NCBI RefSeq assembly: GCF_032854445.1
Contig: NC_088307.1
Span: 5,580,001 to 5,644,000 of the forward strand
Origin: Liolophura sinensis
Lineage: Eukaryota > Mollusca > Polyplacophora > Chitonida > Chitonidae
Reading direction: 5' to 3'
DNA length: 64,000 bases
Part shown: positions 47,065 through 58,196 of the stretch, one piece after another
How positions within the stretch are numbered: position 1 is the stretch's first letter
How the letters are laid out: each line of letters begins with the position of its first letter
The notes under the pieces: generated by a model
The model's input: only the letters and a program-made list of their open reading frames with translations
The model's database searches: none
What the model was told of the DNA's origin: nothing
Translations under genes and position numbers: made by a program

Positions 47065-49878
47065 TCACACTTCAGCTTCATTTAAAAGCATGTTTGGAAT
47101 TCCATTTGACACAGGGAACTTTCTACCAGTTTCAGGGCAAACAAGATCACCATCTTTGATTTCAACCTGAAATGAAAAAAAAATCAAAAAAAAAAATCAG
47201 ACATATATTAAGGTTTTCGACTTTATCAAGCAAGTAATCTTTGATTTAACTGAATTCTGAATGCACAAAACTGCATTCTGATAACACTGACAGGATTGAA
47301 TCTTTTTTGAAGTATAAATACACAACAGTTAACAATTAACTTCAATATTCAGGAACTCTGTGTTTTCAGCATTACATGTAACTGTTTTTCATGTTTGATT
47401 CAAGTACATGTAGCTTTCAACATTATTCTAAAACAAAATACATAAAGTACTGTCACTATAAAACTTTTTGTGCTGCCTAACTGAAGCATCATGCTAAAAA
47501 CACCCGACATGACACTCCAACTTAAGTCACAGCACACTGAGTGACACCAAAGTGGGGCTATTGAGCTTTACCCTACATGATAAGAGGTTGCCTCTGTGGC
47601 TCAGTTGGTTAGCACGCTAGCGCGGCGTAATGACCCAGGAGTCTCTCCCCAATGCAGTCGCTGTGAGTTCAAGTCTAGCTCATGCTGGCTTCCTCTCCGG
47701 CTGTACGTGTGAAGGTCTGGCAGCAACCTGCGGGTGGTCGTGGGTATCCCCCAGGCTCTGCCCGGTTTCCTCCCACCATAATGCTGGCCGCCGTCGTATA
47801 AGTGAAATATTCTTGAGTACGGCGTAAAACACCAATCAAATAAATAAATAAATGCATGATGAGTGCTAAGCAAACATAGGGAAAGCTTTCTAATGCATCC
47901 TTTCATCTCATTAAGCTTAGGATTCAAGGTTTTAATGTATTAATCAATCAAGAGCTTTTGGAATCATAAGCCTGGGGAGCTTCGCTGATGCATTGAGATA
48001 AAGCCTTATTCTTGGCGATCCCTTTTCTGCTGAGGTGAGACTCAAATCCAACCTTCCGTGGTTTGGCTAAAGCTTCAATTCATGACGGTTACTAGATACT
48101 ATATGTATACCTAGCACAGAGCAGCAGTTTACTCCAGGCTCTGGGGTTTCCCCTAAAAAACATCCTGTCAGTTGTATATAATAATAAGTGGAATTCTTCA
48201 ATATGGTGTAAAACACCAAATCAAATATGAATGAACATATAAAATATAAAACAGGAAAACTACACGGAAACTTATTACAAAGTTTCGTTAACATTGCTCC
48301 TGGTTGCTCTGCCTGATAAACTCATTCTTCTACCTCCAGGAGAAGATGATGGGCTTTTTTCAGGAATTCCTCATTGCTTTCATACTCAGGGACGACTTCA
48401 GCTGGACACTGGTCAGTTTTTCCAATCTGAGAAGATCAAGGTGTCATTTTTAATCATACACATAGTTTCTTAACAGCACATTCATTGGTTGATTGATTTA
48501 TTTGATTGGTGTTTTACGCTCTAAAAATAATCACTCATACGACCGTGGCCACCATTATAGTGGGAGGAAACCCACGACCATCCGCAGGTTGCAGGCAGAG
48601 GAAGATAGCATGAGCTAGACTTGACCTCACAGCGGCTGGGTTGTTAAGCCATGCTGGCATGCTAACCCCACTCAGCCTGTATATAAGAACTTCAAATAAT
48701 CATCGCTTACATTGTAATATGTAATTATCTCTCACTATGTACACAAGTAATTATCACACACTTGTAAGAAGTAATCATCCCAGACACACTCGTAAAAAGT
48801 AATGATCTTAAATACTTAAACACACAACAAGAAATTATTTCACACTGTAATATGTAATTATCTTTCACTATGTACATAAGTAATTATCTCAGACACACTT
48901 GTAAGAAGTAGTTATCTCACACACATAGTACATAACAATATCTGGAAGACAATACAGGTACACAAGAACTCGAAATAATTATAGTTCACACTGTAATATG
49001 CAATTATCTCTCACTATACACATAAGTCATTACGTCAGACACACTTGTAAAAAGTAATTATCTCAAACACAATCATAAGACGTAATTAGATATTGCTATG
49101 TACATACAGTACATAACAATATCTCAAAGACGAAGACACTACCAGTACATAAGAACTTGACATAACTATTGCTCACACTGTACATAGTAAGTCATTACCC
49201 CAAACAAAGCATTACTAACCTGATCTGCTGCCTGTTTCAAAGCTGACCAGTCTACCTTTGGTATCATCCGTGCGATAAACTCAGGGTTAAAATCTACTTC
49301 CTTCACTTCCACAGTTGTGGGCTGGATGAGGCAGGAAGGTGGGGGGAAAATGTATATTTGAAAATGACTGTATCATACAATGAATATAATTTATGATCAA
49401 ATAAGTACTATAATGTTGTGATTCAACGATTCAACTAATCAACATGATGATACTGTACCGGTAAATAAAATATTCCTGCATTTGATACTCATGACAGAAC
49501 CGGGAATTTCACTTTTTCTTTGTGAAAGAAGAAAACTGTTTAAGCAATGATATGATAAAAATTGCATTGCAATGCAAAAACAAAAAAAAAAAAACAAAAA
49601 AAAAAAAAAGCGGAAAAAAACGCAAAAAAAAAAACCCATTTCAGTTGACTTTCCCGTTGGTGTAGAGGTGGAAGCGACAGCCATGCAAGTGAATATCGCC
49701 ACACTAATAACGCCACTAGTAGTACTGGCACATTTTCCAGACTGCGAACAGACAGGTGGCTTACATGCTAAAGTTCTATCATCGTTCTCCAAGCACTCAC
49801 CACTATATTAAGAGGGTAGCCTTTCGTTACACCTTTGATGATATTAGAGGTCAACATGTTATGCGTGAGAAGCTTCAT
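47065..49878 (-). CDS. TRMT112: TRMT112, multifunctional methyltransferase cofactor, 124 aa (complete)
   Basis: TRMT112 is the obligate partner that stabilises and activates several methyltransferases: BUD23 and METTL5 on 18S rRNA, TRMT11 and ALKBH8 on tRNA, N6AMT1 on eRF1. Four minus-strand exons join in frame: 49801-49878, 49220-49321, 48334-48426, 47065-47166 (375 nt including TGA). The start [12 protein letters not shown] matches the family's conserved N terminus. The centre has [17 protein letters not shown]. The third exon has [17 protein letters not shown], and the last has [20 protein letters not shown]. The length is within one residue of the human protein. The usual zinc-binding set is reduced, as in other animals, but the CPxxG block is present. 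If the 48334 donor (GTAGAA) were read through, the frame would stop after three codons, so splicing to 47166 is required. A full-length SINE lies in the last intron. POLR1H starts 863 bp away on the other strand. Confidence 0.96.
47167..48333. other. TRMT112 intron 3
   Basis: It contains a full-length SINE (47586-47855) antisense to the gene and a decayed SINE-like stretch (about 48110-48230). No exon is seen. Confidence 0.75.
47586..47855 (+). mobile_element. SINE family A, full length, well preserved
   Basis: The A-box-like TGGCTCAGTTGGTTAGCACG and B-box-like GAGTTCAAGTCTAGC are intact. The body (GGTCGTGGGTATCCCCCAGG, CCACCATAATGCTGGCCGCC, GTCGTATAAGTGAAATATTC) and the AAATAAATAAATAAAT tail are close to the consensus of the copies here, suggesting a fairly recent insertion. 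Confidence 0.92.
48493..48668 (-). mobile_element. SINE family A, internally deleted, inverted
   Basis: ATTTATTTGATTGGTGTTTT, CCACCATTATAGTGGGAGGA, AACCCACGACCATCCGCAGG and GCATGAGCTAGACTTGACCT follow the inverted order of the family. Part of the body is missing. Confidence 0.8.
48690..49200 (+). repeat. Imperfect long tandem repeat in TRMT112 intron 2
   Basis: CACTGTAATATGTAATTATC, TCTCACTATGTACA(CATA)AGT, CAGACACACTTGTAAGAAGT and AGTACATAACAATATCT recur three to four times at spacings of about 120-150 bases with many changes. Confidence 0.75.
49322..49800. other. TRMT112 intron 1
   Basis: No exon is seen. An A-rich tract at about 49576-49634 (pyrimidine tract on the transcribed strand) interrupts otherwise ordinary sequence. 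Confidence 0.7.
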
Positions 49879-50741
49879 GTTGATGAGTTAAAATAATAAA
49901 CACAAAAACACGTGTTTCCGTCTTGCCCGAAGCCGAAGCCTGCTCGCCTCAACAAATGTGGATGAGACGACTAAAATGTTGGAACCTATAAGCCTTTCCG
50001 AAATTTGGACTTCATTTTGTCTTTGCCGGGAGAGACTAAAATAAATATTACACGAAACGAAAATTATTTTGTTCATAAATATTTTATTCGTTTAATATCT
50101 GAAACATGCGAACAATTCAAGTTTAAAATCCGTATGACATAATTTAACTTTTCTTATTTCGTAGTTATTCAAGGTACTGGATTTGGCTCGATTTTCAAAA
50201 GTGTTGACAAACTGAAAAAAAACACGTGGTGGAGGCCGATGCCATAACACTGAATTCACATTATCTTAATTCGCCCATGTCTGAAGTAGACGATATCCTT
50301 TGGTAAGATTTTGTAGATTTGAAAATTACAAGTTGGACGCTAGAAGTGGCAAAATTTTCAAAATTTATTTTTGTCGTAACAGTAGCTTTTACATATGGAA
50401 CTATCCTAACAGCCACATAAATACGCACGTGTTTGTCAACAAATAAAACATTTTGAAGGAATAATGAATCTGATTCATACTTGGGACACCCACAACTGAG
50501 GTTTACAGCTATGGATGGAAGGTAATTTAAATGGGAAAAGAACAGCTTAATATGTGTTGTGCCCCATCAGACAGCTGGCATTTAGGCCTATATCATGAGA
50601 ATTTTTTTGAAAGCTGCATTAATCTCCAGTCAAATACATATATAAATTATTTCTCCTTGCCAATCATGCCTTTTTCAGAAATAAAGAAAATAACTTAATC
50701 AATTCTTCAAGCATACATTTCTCTTTTTCATGTTGTAGAAA
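49879..50741. promoter_or_regulatory. Divergent TRMT112/POLR1H spacer, probable bidirectional promoter with three E-boxes
   Basis: The two start codons (minus at 49878, plus at 50742) face away from each other over 863 bp. CACGTG E-boxes lie at 49909-49914, 50223-50228 and 50426-50431. In random DNA of this length about 0.2 would be expected. CACGTG is the site of MYC/MAX and USF-type factors, which drive ribosome-biogenesis genes in animals. POLR1H has an acceptor (TGTTGTAG ending at 50738) just before its ATG, so a non-coding first exon lies inside this spacer. I cannot fix the transcription starts. Confidence 0.7.
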
Positions 50742-52096
50742 ATGTCTAAAGATTCCGTTTTTAAGACAGAGGTAGATTTCTGCCCAGACTGTGGAACAAT
50801 TTTACCCCTGCCGGGCGATGCAGACGTCGTCTCTTGTAAGAAGTGTGGGTTTCAAATTGATATTAAGGGTAAGCCACACAATAATCAGGGTTAATTAATT
50901 ATCAGTTTGTATAATTTTGCTGAGGAGTTTTAGCGAGGCATGTGCTGTTTTTATGATGATGTATGTCAGAATAATTTACATTGTAGAGTTTGATGGTATT
51001 GAGGTGCACTTTACATGGTAGAGTTTGATGGTAATGCGGTGCACTTTACATTGTGGAGTTGATGGTAATGAGGTGCACTTTACATTGTAGAGTTTGATGG
51101 TATTGAGGTGCATTTTACATTGTAGAGTTTGATGGTATTGAGGTGCACTTTACATTGTAGAGTTTGATGTTATTGAGGTGCACTTTACATTGTAGAGTTT
51201 GATGGTATTGAGGTGCACTCTAAAATCGTGTTTAACAGCCCGGATCTGAAGGCTGAGAGTGAAGAAGGGACGGATGAAGTCACAGGACCGCTGGTGAGTT
51301 TGAATAATGTGTGATAGGCATTTCATTCTATTTTTATTCAAATCTACATCTCCACAAATATGTATTTGAAAAGAAAACACAAAACCAGACTAAACGTACA
51401 TATGTAACAGTACTTGTATCTCACATGAAGTTTAAAAATTTGTCTGCTTGATATCACAGTTGAAAGTGAGCACCGCCCTGTTAGCAGTCTTGATCAGTCA
51501 GGTGTGAATTGTCACTGCAACTCCAAGACAAGGGCAAAAAGCCAAGAAAACTGCTAAAGCTTTTTGATGTTGAATATTCTTTCTTTTTTTCTTGGATTTG
51601 AATTACAGAATTTGTTACTTTCATAGTTCACAGAAGACTTATTAGTATTTATCTGCATTTTTTTTTTGTCACCACCATTAATATTCACCATACAAATACT
51701 TCTCCATGGAATGTTTGAAATATTTCCAACGTGGGGTCAAGCCCTAATCATTCATTCTTAAAAATAATAATGGGCTGCTTCATGTTCTAATGTATGATGA
51801 AGAATTGCCTCCCTTCTCCACCAGGTGGACCGTGCATGTTCCAAATGTGGCCATGAGGGTATGACTTTTACTACCCGACAAACAAGGTCAGCTGATGAAG
51901 GTCAGACAGTCTTCTACACATGTCCAGAGTGCAAGTAAGTTGGAATGTTGACCAGTGTTTAGAATAAATTTATCATTGCTTTCATTTGCTTCAACTGAAA
52001 TTTATTTTGCCTTCTTGTCTGTCATTTTCCCCCCATTTCTCATCCTTGTACAACTTTTTTTTTATTCACAGATTTCAAGAGTCAGAGTTTTCCTAG
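50742..52096 (+). CDS. POLR1H: POLR1H (RPA12/ZNRD1), RNA polymerase I subunit, 119 aa (complete)
   Basis: This small Pol I subunit is needed for transcript cleavage and termination of rRNA synthesis in the nucleolus. Four exons join in frame: 50742-50868, 51196-51293, 51825-51934, 52072-52096 (360 nt including TAG). The N-terminal zinc ribbon has CPDC (C14, C17) and CKKC (C32, C35) around [10 protein letters not shown]. The C-terminal, TFIIS-like ribbon has CSKCGHEG (C80, C83), the acidic loop TRSADEGQ with D99-E100 that reaches the polymerase active site, and CPEC (C108, C111), ending KFQESEFS. The length is close to the 126-residue human protein. The 5' end of exon 2 is tandemly repeated upstream in intron 1, and the stop-codon context is repeated downstream. 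Only the nearest acceptor (ending 51195) gives a complete protein. Confidence 0.97.
50979..51223 (+). repeat. 35-bp minisatellite of seven units containing the POLR1H exon 2 acceptor
   Basis: The unit is TTACATTGTAG|AGTTTGATGG plus TATTGAGGTGCACT. The last unit is the true exon 2 start (acceptor ending 51195). Earlier TAG| acceptors end at 50986, 51021, 51090, 51125 and 51160; the third unit has lost its AG (TTGTGG). Joining exon 1 to an earlier acceptor would read into the next unit's TTG TAG and stop after 11 codons. Confidence 0.93.
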
Positions 52097-52690
52097 TGCC
52101 ACAATTCACTGGTAGACTCACATGAAGGCGAGTTGTACGTTACAGAGTTTTCCTAGCTATACATGTCACTTGTAGACTCACATGAAGGCAAGTTGTATGT
52201 TACAGAGTTTTCCTAGCTATACATGTCACTTGTAGACTCACATGAAGGCGAGTTGTACATTACAGAGTTTTCCTAGCTATACATGTCACTTGTAGACTCA
52301 CATGAAGGCGAGTTGTACGTTACAGAGTTTTCCTAGCTATACATGTCACTTGTAGACTCACATGAAGGCGAGTTGTATGTTACAGAGTTTTTCTAGCTAT
52401 AAATGTCACTTGTAGACTCACATGAAGGCGAGTTGTATGTTACAGAGTTTTTCTAGCTATAAATGTCACTTGTAGACTCACATGAAGGCGAGTTGTATGT
52501 TACAGAGTTTTCCTAGCTATACATATCACTTGTAGACTCACATGAAGGCGAGTTGTATGTTACAGAGTTTTTCTAGTTATACATGTCACTTGTAGACTCA
52601 CATGAAGGCGAGTTGTACGTTACAGAGTTTTCCTAGCCACACGTCAGTGAGAGACTGCACGTGTAGGCAAGTTATCGTTACAGAATTTTC
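52085..52690 (+). repeat. 60-bp array of ten units starting inside the last POLR1H exon
   Basis: GAGTTTTCCTAG occurs (with T/C changes) every 60 bases from 52085 to 52625. The first occurrence is the coding end of POLR1H (E-F-S-stop). The rest of the unit has CACTTGTAGACTCACATGAA and GGCGAGTTGTACGTTACA. An eleventh, decayed unit follows at about 52680. Confidence 0.95.
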
Positions 52691-54440
52691 CAAGCTACAT
52701 GTCACTGGTGGACAGCACATGTAGGCCTCAGATAGAGATATCTATATGGTGAAAAGTTGTACATCACTGTGTACATCACACGTTACTGATGGACTGCACA
52801 CGTAGGCCTCAGATAGAGATGTCTATATGGTGACAAGGTGTACATCACTGTGTACATCACACGTTACTGGTGGACTGCACACATAGGACACAGATAGAGA
52901 TGTCTATATGGTGACAAGGTGTACATCACTGTGTACATCATACGTTACTGGTGGACTGGACACATAGGCCTCAGATAGAGATGTCTATATGGTGACAAGG
53001 TGTACATCACTGTGTACATCACACGTTACTGGTGGACTGGACACGTAGGAGACAGATAGAGATGTCTATATGGTGACAAGGTGTACATCACTGTGTACAT
53101 CACACGTTACTGGTGGACTGGACACGTAGGCCTCAGATAGAGATGTCTATATGGTGACAAGGTGTACATCACTGTGTACATCACACGTTACTGGTGGACT
53201 GCACACGTAGGAGACAGATAGAGATGTCTATATGGTGACAAGGTGTACATCACTGTGTACATCATACGTTACTGGTGGACTGCACACATAGGACACAGAT
53301 AGAGATCTCTATATGGTGACAAGTTGTACATGACTGTGTACATCACACGTTACTGGTGGACAGCACACGTAGGCCTCAGATAGAGATATCTATATGGTGA
53401 CAAGGTGTACATCACTGTGTACATCACACGTTACTGATGGACTGGACACGTAGGCCTCAGATATAGATGTCTGTATGGTGACAAGGTGTACATCACTGTG
53501 TACATCACACGTTACTGATGGACTGCACACGTAGGCCTCAGATAGAGATATCTATATGGTGACAAGTTGTACATCACTGTGTACATCACACGTTACTGGT
53601 GGACTGCACACGTAGGCCTCAGATAGAGATGTCTATATGGTGACAAGTTGTACATCACTGTGTACATCACACGTTACTGATGGACTGCACACGTAGGCCT
53701 CAGATAGAGATGTCTATGTGGTGACAAGTTGTACATCACTGTGTACATCACACGTTACTGGTGGACTGCACACGTAGGCCTCAGATAGAGATATCTGTAT
53801 GGTGACAAGTTGTACATCACTGTGTACATCACACGTTACTGGTGGACTGCACACGTAGGCCACAGATATAGATGTCTATATGGTGACAAGGTGTACATCA
53901 CTGTGTACATCACACGTTACTGATGGACTGGACGCGTAGGCCTCAGATAGAGATGTCTATATGGTGACAAGTTGTACATGACTGTGTACATCACACGTTA
54001 CTGGTGGACTGCACACGTAGGCCTCAGATAGAGATATCTATATGGTGACAAGTTGTACATCACTGTGTACATCACACGTTACTGGTGGACTGCACACGTA
54101 GGCCACAGATATAGATGTCTATATGGTGACAAGGTGTACATCACTGTGTACATCACACGTTACTGATGGACTGGACGCGTAGGCCTCAGATAGAGATGTC
54201 TATATGGTGACAAGTTGTACATGACTGTGTACATCACACGTTACTGGTGGACTGCACACGTAGGCCTCAGATAGAGATATCTATATGGTGACAAGTTGTA
54301 CATCACTGTGTACATCACATGTTACTGGTGGACTGCACACATAGGCCACAGATAGAGATATCTATATGGTGAAAAGTTGTACATCACTGTGTACATCACA
54401 TGTTACTGGTGGACTGCACACATAGGCCTTAGACAGAATA
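52690..54440 (+). repeat. 81-bp satellite array, about 21 copies
   Basis: The unit contains CACACGTTACTGGTGGACTG, CACACGTAGGCCTCAGATAG, AGATGTCTATATGGTGACAA and GTTGTACATCACTGTGTACA. Variants (GGT/GTT, GGA/GAT, CCTC/AGAC) are mixed along the array, and a two-unit higher-order repeat is visible around 53830-54300. It follows directly on the 60-bp array downstream of POLR1H. Confidence 0.96.
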
Positions 54441-54765
54441 AGGTGATATCTACATACTGATGAGGTGTACGTTACAGTGTTTCAGAGCAATTTATGAACA
54501 GTTTTCCTAGCTTCGCAGTTTTATACATGGATGTCTCATATAGAGCAAGATGGTATCAACCTGCCAAGATGTATATTTCTGTGTTTTGCAAAAATTCGTG
54601 TATAGGTGCTACAGTTTTCTTAGCACTTAAGTTGTCGATATCTTAGAGAGAGCAAGATGATATCAATATTCTAACAAGCTGGTAATGGCCTACGATTAAC
54701 ATATTTCACAGGACTTCATGTACAAACTTTTTCTGCATTCAGGCTGGTATTGCATCAGACGTCAT

Positions 54766-54768
<3 letters not shown>

Positions 54769-54807
<39 letters not shown>
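54769..54807. repeat. (TA)n microsatellite
   Basis: A run of about 18 TA dinucleotides follows CATCATCA. Confidence 0.95.
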
Positions 54808-56804
54808 TGATCAAGTATACTGCATGAAGTATAGGAAACATATCTTTTTGTCTTTTTGATGTTGTATAACTGAGATATCGCAAATGAAAAGTAAGTAAGA
54901 AATTTGAGAATCAGTTTTGATCAATTAGATGCGAGTTATCTCTATAACCCAAGCTGTTTCAGCTTATATCACCCAAACCAGGTTTGCCGTGTATTCATTT
55001 GTGCATGGAGTACGAGTGGGGAGACACCATGTTTCCGGTTGTTTTAGCATGACACATCTCAGGGCCTTGTAAGAATTCCAGATTAAAGATTTATGTGTTG
55101 AATTAGCAATAGCCTGAGTACACTGACTGCTGGTTGAGGAATATTTGGATATGCCATATTAATTGCTGCTCAGTCAGTTAGAGACTAATACCCTTGTTTG
55201 GTGGGACACGGGTGGCGGCCAAAATCACCACTCCACTTACATGTAGCTGGTGATATCCACGACATAACAGCTCCCCTTCCAATCGCTACACAAAATTTTC
55301 TATTGATAATCCAGTAAAGAATCGCATAAATGCCTCCAGACGGGCAGTACATTAGAAAATATGGCTGTAGCCATTTAGGTCGTTGCTGGCTGTTTAGTCA
55401 TGTCTTTATTGTATTGGTTATTATGTATATACTGTTGATTAGAGATTACCCAAAGAGGGTCTGCAAAGTCAATGCTTCAAGTAGATCACTTTTTTAAAAT
55501 GATTTGTCATGTTTTACAGTGTAAAAGGATAGGAAAGTTACATGTGATGTGTTCCGGGATATATTGGTGTGCAGTAAGGTTCACAGGTATCGTTTTAGCA
55601 TTTCTTTAACAATTGCAAAATGTAAAGTGAAAATGTTTCAGTGATGTATTTTCATCTACATGCATACATGGTATCATGGTATAAATGTTTACCATGAATA
55701 GATGTTCAGTGCATGTGTATGTATATACAACGTACTGATTTTCATTTCAAAATGGATTGTAATAAAAAGAAACTAAAAAATCGAAACAAATTTTGACTAA
55801 TTGTGTGATTTATTTTATCGATTGTGTGTTTTTATTTATTTATTTATTTATTTATCAGGTTGGTGATTTGTTATGAGGGTTTTATGTACCAAGTAATTAA
55901 AGTAGCATAAACACATTACAAGTTGCAAAAAAGGTAAAGTCGTGTACTGTATCTCGTTATGCCAGCCAAACGTCATCTGTGACTTTATACTTAGCCCAAA
56001 CTTCCAATGACGTTAACGAATTTCTGTGTATTTTTGTGAAATAATGAGTAGAAGTTTTCGGGATGCACAAATAAAAACGTTGTTGGAAATATGTATTTTT
56101 GTATCAAAATTATTTCGTCAGTATATAGTATGGCGACTTGTTCCCATGCTACTTTGTTTCACACTGATAACATTTTTTAAATAAATAATACAACAAAAAA
56201 AACACGAAACTTTGTGCATATCCAAGGGACATAACTTTAACACGATTGTGTGCGAGCGGTTTCTTATAGAGTTACCTCCCTTAATTGGTAATATCGTACT
56301 TCCTTATAATTTTTTTTTTTTTTTGGATCCAACGATTTTTGATGGGGAAGTGGGCACGTGGCAGGTAGCTGAATGTTGTGGAGCTTACTTTCACTTTGAG
56401 TGTCATTAAGTGGAATACTATCCAGGTGAAGCTGTGCTTGTTTATGTTACTTTTTGTTTGTCAAATGTGAAATCACGCTGAATGTGACCAAGGCGGTAAG
56501 ACGCAAGACAACTAGGCCTACACCTTACTCTGACATATCCTGCTGAACACACGAAGTCAGGTAAGCTGGGGTTTTTTTTCAGCTTCAATGTGTAGCAAGG
56601 GTGTAACAAGAATACCTGAATCAAAACTCCACATTTCGAGGATTAAATGAGCAAAAAAAAAATGAGCACTGAGGTACATGACGTTCACTAAATCAAAGAG
56701 TTCAATTAAATGTTGGGTTAAAACTGCGAATATGTTATATTAGTGACAGGTAAGGTTAAAATTTGAGCTACACCTCTGAGTAATTAATATGGTAGGGCTT
56801 CAGT

Positions 56805-56935
56805 GCCGGCACTGGCCCCGATGGCTCATGCAGTTGGTAGAGCATCTGCTTCAGGGGTGGTAGTAGACCTAGGGTCAATCCTGGGTCGGGTCACACCTAA
56901 GACCTTAAAAGAGGAAGTTATGATATGATTGAAAT
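56805..56935 (+). mobile_element. SINE family B, 5' part with tRNA-like head
   Basis: GATGGCTCATGCAGTTGGTA (A-box-like) and AGGGTCAATCCTGGGTC (B-box-like) are followed by CACACCTAAGACCTTAAAAG, the same sequence as in the copy at 18158. The 3' part is missing. Confidence 0.8.
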
Positions 56936-56983
56936 ATTAAGTCTGACGACAAATTATAAGGATTCACTCATTCAGTCGGCATG

Positions 56984-57760
56984 GTAATTTCAGGCTGTAT
57001 TTATTGGTAATGGTCAAATAGTTTCAGGCTGTATTTATTGGTAATGATCAAATAGTTTTAGGCTGTATTTATTGGTAATGATCAAATAGTTTTAGGTTGT
57101 ATTTATTGGTAATGGTCAAATAGTTTTAGGTTGTATTTATTGGTAATGGTCAAATAGTTTAGGTTGTATTCATTGGTAATGGTCAAATAGTTTTAGGTTG
57201 TATTCATTGGTAATGGTCAAATAATTTTGGGTTGTATTTATTGGTAATGGTCAAATAGTTTTAGGTTGTATTCATTGGTAATGGTCAAATAGTTTTAGGT
57301 TGTATTCATTGGTAATGGTCAAATAGTTTTAGGTTGTATTCATTGGTAATGGTCAAATAATTTTGGGTTGTATTTATTGGTAATGGTCAAATAGTTTTAG
57401 GTTGTATTCATTGGTAATGGTCAAATAGTTTTATGTTGTATTCATTGGTAATGGTCAAATAGTTTTAGGTTGTATTCATTGGTAATGGTCAAATAGTTTT
57501 AGGTTGTATTCATTGGTAATGGTCAAATAGTTTTATGTTGTATTCATTGGTAATGGTCAAATAATTTTGGGTTGTATTTATTGGTAATGGTCAAATAGTT
57601 TTAGGTTGTATTCATTGGTAATGGTCAAATAGTTTTAGGTTGTATTCATTGGTAATGGTCAAATAGTTTTAGGTTGTATTTATTGGTAATGGTCAAATAG
57701 TTTTAGGTTGTATTCATTGATAATGGTCAAATAGGTTCAGGTGGTATTTATTTGTAATGC
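56984..57760 (+). repeat. 34-bp minisatellite, about 22 copies
   Basis: The unit is GGTTGTATTCATTGGTAATG plus GTCAAATAGTTTTA, with ATTTAT/ATTCAT and TTTTAG/TTTTGG/TTTTAT variants. It decays into unordered relatives (GTAATTATTGGTAAGCTCAT) up to about 58150, just before the first exon of the CARD gene. Confidence 0.95.
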
Positions 57761-58160
57761 TCATATTGTTTACATTGTAATTATAGGTAATGCTCATACA
57801 ATTAAATTTCAGTTGTAATTATTGTTTTGCTCATGCCAGCATGTAGTTTCAGGCTGTAATTAATGGTAAGCTCTAGTTTCTGCATGTAATTATTGGTTAC
57901 ATGGTAGTTTCAGCCTGCAATTATTGGTAAGATCATAGTTTCAGCATTCAATTATTTTTAAGGTCGTAGTTATTGATAAGCTCATAGTTTCAGCATGTAA
58001 TTATTGATAAGGCCTGTTATTATTTTTAAGCTCATAGTTTCAGTCTGTAATTATTAGTAAGCTCATATAGTTTTGGGATGCTATTATTGATAAAAGCTCG
58101 TAGTTCCAGCATGTAAATATTGGTAAACTCGTAGTTACAGGGTGTAATTACTGGTTACGC
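57761..58160 (+). repeat. Degenerate tandem repeat, decayed continuation of the 34-bp array
   Basis: Phrases TAATTATTGGTAAGCTCATA and GTTTCAGCATGTAATTATTG recur irregularly about every 30-40 bases. Confidence 0.7.
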
Positions 58161-58196
58161 TTGCACAGTTTCAGATTGTATTGCCCTAAAGAAGAA

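Larger units (their letters stand above)
54441..56983. other. Intergenic stretch downstream of the POLR1H satellites
   Basis: No coding exon is seen. The first plus-strand AATAAA after the POLR1H stop that I find is at 55761-55766, with another at 56070-56075; an ATTAAA lies at 55082-55087. A family B SINE head lies at 56805-56935. Confidence 0.65.

Noticed and set aside
47586-47665. Possible tRNA gene
   Set aside because: A and B boxes are present, but the sequence cannot fold as a full tRNA and continues into a SINE body shared by many copies.
49439-49811. Open frames around the A-rich tract
   Set aside because: Low-complexity Lys or Phe runs come from the poly(A)/poly(T) tract in TRMT112 intron 1.
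56212-56409. Short plus-strand open frame with Cys/His
   Set aside because: No family resemblance, no splice context and a poly(T) run inside; treated as chance.
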